In this document: piece after piece, positions 60,620 through 64,000 of the stretch
Numbering within the stretch: the stretch's first letter is position 1
Layout: each line of letters starts with the position of its first letter
Source of the DNA: Arthrobacter sp. Leaf337
Lineage (GTDB): Bacteria > Actinomycetota > Actinomycetes > Actinomycetales > Micrococcaceae
Assembly (NCBI RefSeq): GCF_001423745.1
Contig: NZ_LMPC01000023.1
Coordinates: 186,295-250,294, forward strand
Direction: 5' to 3'
DNA: 64,000 nt
Program-made: the position numbers and the translations under genes
Notes under the pieces: generated by a model
The model's database searches: none
The model's input: the letters and a program-made list of their open reading frames with translations, nothing else
Told to the model about the DNA's origin: nothing

Positions 60620-62302
60620 CTAGTCGCGGGTCAGGCGGCGGTGCGTGACGCGGTGCGGCTTGGCCGCATCCGGGCCCAGGCGCTCCACCTTGTTCTCTTC
60701 GTACGACTCGAAGTTTCCTTCGAACCAATACCATTTCGACGGGTTTTCCTCGTCACCTTCATAGGCGAGGATGTGGGTGGCCACCCGGTCCAGGAACCAG
60801 CGGTCGTGCGACACCACCACGGCGCAGCCGGGGAACTCCAGCAGTGCGTTCTCGAGGCTGCTGAGCGTTTCGACGTCGAGGTCGTTGGTCGGTTCGTCAA
60901 GGAGCAGCAAGTTGCCGCCCTGCTTGAGGGTCAGCGCCAGGTTCAGGCGGTTGCGCTCACCACCGGAGAGGACACCCGCCTTCTTCTGCTGGTCCGGGCC
61001 CTTGAATCCGAACGCCGCTACATAGGCGCGGGACGGCATTTCAACGTGGCCCACCTGGATGTAGTCGAGGCCGTCGGACACAACTTCCCAGAGTGTCTTG
61101 TTGGGGTCAATGCCGCCGCGGCTCTGGTCAGCGTAGGAGATCTTGACCGAGTCGCCGATTTTCAGGTCGCCGCCGTCCAGCGGCTCCAGGCCCACGATGG
61201 TCTTGAACAGGGTGGTCTTGCCGACACCGTTGGGGCCGATGACGCCGACGATGCCGTTACGGGGCAGCGTAAAGGACAGTCCGTCGATGAGGGTCCGGTC
61301 CTCGAAGCCCTTCTGCAGGTTCTTCGCCTCGAGCACCAGGCCGCCGAGGCGGGGTCCCGGCGGGATCTGGATCTCTTCGAAGTCGAGCTTGCGGGTACGG
61401 TCCGCCTCTGCGGCCATCTCCTCGTAGCGGGCCAGGCGCGCCTTGGACTTGGTCTGGCGGCCCTTCGCGTTGGAGCGGACCCATTCGAGTTCTTCGGTGA
61501 GGCGCTTGGCCTGCTTGGCGTCCTTCTTGCCTTGGACTTCCAGGCGGGCGCGCTTCTTCTCCAGGTAGGTGGAGTAGTTGCCTTCGTACGGGTAAAGGTG
61601 CCCGCGGTCGACCTCTGCGATCCATTCCGCGACGTGGTCGAGGAAGTACCGGTCGTGGGTTACGGCGAGGACGGCGCCGGCGTAGCTGGAGAGGTGCTGC
61701 TCCAGCCAGAGGACGCTTTCGGCGTCGAGGTGGTTGGTGGGCTCGTCCAGCAGCAGGAGGTCAGGTTTCTGCAGCAGGAGCTTGCACAGCGCGACGCGGC
61801 GGCGCTCACCACCGGAGAGGAGGGTGACGTCGGCATCGGCCGGCGGACAGCGGAGGGCATCCATGGCCTGCTCGAGCTGGGAATCGAGGTCCCATGCGTC
61901 GGCGGCGTCGATGGCTTCCTGGAGCTGGCCCATTTCCTCCAGCAGGGTGTCGTAGTCGGCGTCGGGGTTTGCCATTTCCTCGGAGATCTCGTTGAAACGC
62001 TGGATCTTGCCGTAGATCTCGCCGACGCCTTCCTGGACGTTGCCCAGGACGGTCTTCTCCTCGTTCAGCGGCGGCTCCTGGAGCAGGATGCCCACCGTGT
62101 AGCCGGGGCTCAGCCGCGCCTCACCGTTGGAGGGAGTGTCCAGGCCAGCCATGATCTTGAGGATGGTGGACTTACCGGCACCGTTGGGGCCAACAACACC
62201 GATCTTTGCACCCGGGAAGAAGGACATGCTCACATCGTCGAGAATGAGTTTTTCGCCAACAGCCTTGCGGGCCTTGGTCATTGTGTAGATAAATTCCGCC
62301 AT
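60620..62302 (-). CDS. ettA: Energy-dependent translational throttle protein EttA (ABC-F)
   Basis: The 560-residue soluble protein has two ABC domains, each with Walker A (GPNGAGKST, GPNGVGKTT), signature LLSGGERRRVAL or LSGGERNRLNLAL and Walker B LLLLDEPTNHLD/LLLLDEPTNDLD. A P-site tRNA-interacting linker lies between them. EttA binds the ribosomal E site and gates the first peptide bond according to energy state. TAGATT seven bases before ATG suggests a leaderless message. Confidence 0.95.
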   Translation of the reverse strand: MAEFIYTMTKARKAVGEKLILDDVSMSFFPGAKIGVVGPNGAGKSTILKIMAGLDTPSNGEARLSPGYTVGILLQEPPLNEEKTVLGNVQEGVGEIYGKIQRFNEISEEMANPDADYDTLLEEMGQLQEAIDAADAWDLDSQLEQAMDALRCPPADADVTLLSGGERRRVALCKLLLQKPDLLLLDEPTNHLDAESVLWLEQHLSSYAGAVLAVTHDRYFLDHVAEWIAEVDRGHLYPYEGNYSTYLEKKRARLEVQGKKDAKQAKRLTEELEWVRSNAKGRQTKSKARLARYEEMAAEADRTRKLDFEEIQIPPGPRLGGLVLEAKNLQKGFEDRTLIDGLSFTLPRNGIVGVIGPNGVGKTTLFKTIVGLEPLDGGDLKIGDSVKISYADQSRGGIDPNKTLWEVVSDGLDYIQVGHVEMPSRAYVAAFGFKGPDQQKKAGVLSGGERNRLNLALTLKQGGNLLLLDEPTNDLDVETLSSLENALLEFPGCAVVVSHDRWFLDRVATHILAYEGDEENPSKWYWFEGNFESYEENKVERLGPDAAKPHRVTHRRLTRD

Positions 62303-62309
62303 GGTTCCA

Positions 62310-62315
62310 AATCTA
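62310..62315 (-). promoter_or_regulatory. -10 hexamer of ettA
   Basis: TAGATT is followed by TGGAACC and ATG, a seven-base spacing without Shine-Dalgarno. Confidence 0.5.
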
Positions 62316-62385
62316 GTGGGTCGGCGGGGTTAACTCACATTCGCGGTTGTCATCGGTGGGTGGTTGGTAGCGGTCCGGTTGAGGC

Positions 62386-62970
62386 TCAGCCGCCGACGAA
62401 GCACTTTCCGGTTGCCAGCACGGGCAGGACTGTGACGACGACACTTCCGTCGCGGATCTGGCCGATCACACAATCCGCACCCTGCAGGGCGGCGGCCTCA
62501 ATGGCGTCGACCTCCAGGCCTGTAGGCGTGCGGCTGGCGGATACCTGCAACGAACCGGCGGGTATTCCCGCACCGGTCAAGGCCGCAGTCAACTGTTCCT
62601 GCCCCGGTTTGGGGTTGGCCGCGGCGACTCCCTGCAGGGCGTTGGTCACAGTGTCCTTCAACCTGGCAGTCGCCGCGTCGGGTTCCGGCTCCGCGGCAGC
62701 GCCTGTGGCAGTGGTCGCGGTCCCGGCTGGCGTTGCAGGCTGCGCCGCCTCCGATGCCGGCACAGCGGCCGGGGAAGCCGACGGCGAGGCCGGGGATCCG
62801 GAGTCCGTGCTGGTGCAACCGGCGAGGGCCACCGCAAGCATGGAAGCTGCGAGGAGCAGCACTGGCGCGCCCGTTAGGCGCCGTCGGGTTCCGAACTGTC
62901 GCGTTCCGGACCGGCTGATCCGGTACCGGCGAATTCCGGATTGTCGCTGGGATGTCTCTGCTCGGATCAC
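62386..62970 (-). CDS. Lipoprotein of unknown function (DUF6993-like)
   Basis: The 194-residue protein has a basic N-terminus, a signal helix (APVLLLAASMLAVALAGC) ending in the lipobox ALAGC, a Pro/Ala/Ser-rich linker of about 50 residues and a small C-terminal domain with two cysteines (ALQGADCVIG, ATGKCFVG) that may form a disulphide. The C-terminal domain recalls DUF6993; this is a weak match. The start is GTG at 62970, six bases after CAGAAT. Confidence 0.75.
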   Translation of the reverse strand: MIRAETSQRQSGIRRYRISRSGTRQFGTRRRLTGAPVLLLAASMLAVALAGCTSTDSGSPASPSASPAAVPASEAAQPATPAGTATTATGAAAEPEPDAATARLKDTVTNALQGVAAANPKPGQEQLTAALTGAGIPAGSLQVSASRTPTGLEVDAIEAAALQGADCVIGQIRDGSVVVTVLPVLATGKCFVGG

Positions 62971-63036
62971 TTGGCCATTCTGCCATGCGGCACCGCAGGG
63001 GGACGGTGCCGCACTGGCGGCATCAACGGGATGTGT

Positions 63037-63582
63037 TCAGGCGGCGGCCCCGGTAAGTTCGCCCGTCTCCGAGTCAAGCTGCAGGACGTCACCGTTTTCG
63101 TCGTCAACGAAGATCCCGTCTGCGGACGTATCGCCGGTTTCATCGGGGTCGGCAGGGTCGCCAATGCCCTGGGTGTCGGAGGCAGAACCTTGCGGGTCCT
63201 GGCCCGTGCCCTGCTGCGCGGGGTTACCGGCGTTGCGGATGAAATTGGCCGAACCCCACATGAGGTCGTGGCCGACGGAGTCTGCGTCGATCTCGGCAGA
63301 GTGGTAAATCCGGCCTTCCTTTTCCCAGCTCCGCATTTTGAGCCTTCCCACGATGATGACCCGCTGGCCCTTTTTGATGCTGCAGGCCATGTTGCCGGCA
63401 AGCTGCCGATAGCCCTGAACGGTGAACCAGTTGGTATTCCCATCGACCCACGTACCGGATGCGCGATCGTACCGGCGGTCCGTGGAGCCGAGCCGGAAGG
63501 ATGCCGTTGGGACGCCCCCGGGCGTGGTGGAGGTCTTGATCTCCGTGGCGACGAAGCCCCGGACGGTCATATTGTCAGTCAT
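63037..63582 (-). CDS. ssb: Single-stranded DNA-binding protein, second-type paralogue
   Basis: The 181-residue protein has an OB fold (VRGFVATEIKTS, NWFTVQGYRQLAGNMACSIKKGQ, IVGRLKMRSWEKEGRIYHSAEIDAD). The tail is acidic but ends TGELTGAAA and lacks the DDDIPF-type tip that recruits repair proteins in the main SSB. It also stands apart from rpsF and rplI. It is therefore likely an accessory SSB, of the kind linked to recombination or sporulation-like processes in other actinobacteria. Confidence 0.88.
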   Translation of the reverse strand: MTDNMTVRGFVATEIKTSTTPGGVPTASFRLGSTDRRYDRASGTWVDGNTNWFTVQGYRQLAGNMACSIKKGQRVIIVGRLKMRSWEKEGRIYHSAEIDADSVGHDLMWGSANFIRNAGNPAQQGTGQDPQGSASDTQGIGDPADPDETGDTSADGIFVDDENGDVLQLDSETGELTGAAA

Positions 63583-63802
63583 CTTGGTGTCCTGTCTCGA
63601 ATGATGATGCCCTAGCAGGCACCTTCAGCTTCACGCCGCAACGCAGCCGTTTCGAGGCACGGCTCCCCCTATGTGCAAAACTCCGGGGAACAAGGGGTTG
63701 TTGGGGATGAGTCGAAACGCCGCACACGGGCTGACTGGCCGAACGCGCGCGGCACTGTAAACTTTTCTAGGCGCCGCCGGAGCAGTCCGGAGGCGCCCAC
63801 GT

Positions 63803-63875
63803 GCCCCAGTAGCTCAGGGGATAGAGCAGCGGCCTTCTAATCCGCCGGTCGGGGGTTCGATTCCCTCCTGGGGCA
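63803..63875 (+). tRNA. tRNA-Arg (anticodon TCT)
   Basis: The 73-base cloverleaf has acceptor GCCCCAG/CTGGGGC, anticodon loop CTTCTAA giving TCT and T loop TTCGATT. It reads the rare AGA/AGG codons. TGTAAACT at about 63754-63761 may be an extended -10. Confidence 0.94.
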
Positions 63876-63885
63876 CAAGAACGAG

Positions 63886-63925
63886 GCGGCCCGCCCCTGC
63901 ATCAACTGCAGGGGCGGGCCGCTTT
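63886..63925 (+). terminator. Terminator after tRNA-Arg
   Basis: A perfect 16-bp stem GCGGCCCGCCCCTGCA with a five-base loop is followed by TTT. The last 75 bases of the window hold nothing I can support. Confidence 0.8.
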
Positions 63926-64000
63926 GTTCATTCTGCGGACCTCAGGATTCGAGACCTCCATCGAGGCTGCCAGTGCACCCCTCCGCCTTTCCAGCCGGCA

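Noticed and set aside
60641..63307. An 888-codon open frame on the plus strand
   Set aside because: It is antisense to ettA and the lipoprotein gene, has no domain signal and reflects the high GC content that leaves the opposite strand open.

Overview
The window looks like chromosomal DNA of a high-GC actinobacterium of the family Micrococcaceae, most likely Arthrobacter or Pseudarthrobacter. The support is base composition, frequent GTG starts, two ClpP paralogues, an actinobacterial-type translational T-box in front of ileS, a relative of the mycobacterial mycothiol-linked enzyme Rv2466c, and conserved gene orders: rne-rplU-rpmA-obg-proB-proA-nadD-rsfS, ileS-folC-ndk and tig-clpP1-clpP2-clpX. 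The genus is an inference from gene content. I see no prophage, insertion sequence, CRISPR array or obvious island; this is mainly core genome with some accessory transport and redox genes.

Layout. 1-2830: metE (cut by the window edge) and metF, the last methyl-transfer steps of methionine synthesis, behind a promoter with a long structured leader. 3250-9113: an SRPBCC protein facing a translationally coupled MoxR / DUF58 / membrane protein / two VWA proteins / TPR-like operon. 9276-13984: a small protein, then an ABC sugar-type importer (binding lipoprotein and two permeases, no ATPase) downstream of its probable ROK regulator. 14146-16919: an RsmC-type rRNA methyltransferase, a flavin monooxygenase and a PhnA protein. 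16991-17333: two identical tRNA-Ala genes. 17472-25132: rsfS, an unknown membrane protein, nadD, a small membrane protein, proA, proB, obg, rpmA and rplU. 25456-27128: a thiD-tenA fusion under a TPP riboswitch. 27245-30634: a very long RNase E/G.

31105-44950: VKOR protein, ndk, DUF4233, folC and ileS with a T-box, then an exonuclease-endonuclease-phosphatase protein, glycerophosphodiester phosphodiesterase, an SDR, DUF488, valS and a DsbA-like protein. 45018-49493: clpX, clpP2, clpP1 and tig, with a likely ClgR site upstream of clpP1. 49560-49889: tRNA-Pro and tRNA-Gly. 49951-63582: a Nei-type glycosylase, rpiB, a membrane protein, pepN, osmC, an epimerase-like protein, MscS, truncated haemoglobin, a Pr6Pr-type membrane protein, tesB, ettA, a lipoprotein and a second-type SSB, followed by tRNA-Arg at 63803.

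The most interesting signals are regulatory. About a dozen genes have a TANNNT hexamer exactly 6-7 bases before the start codon and no Shine-Dalgarno, the signature of leaderless transcripts. The TPP aptamer appears to include the thiD start codon in its closing helix. The ileS T-box shows an Ile specifier and a perfect 7-base SD sequestrator. The metF leader has a palindrome at the predicted transcription start and a three-way-junction-like hairpin I cannot assign to a known riboswitch. A perfect 32-bp inverted repeat lies between two convergent genes. I did not find a convincing wholly new multi-gene system.
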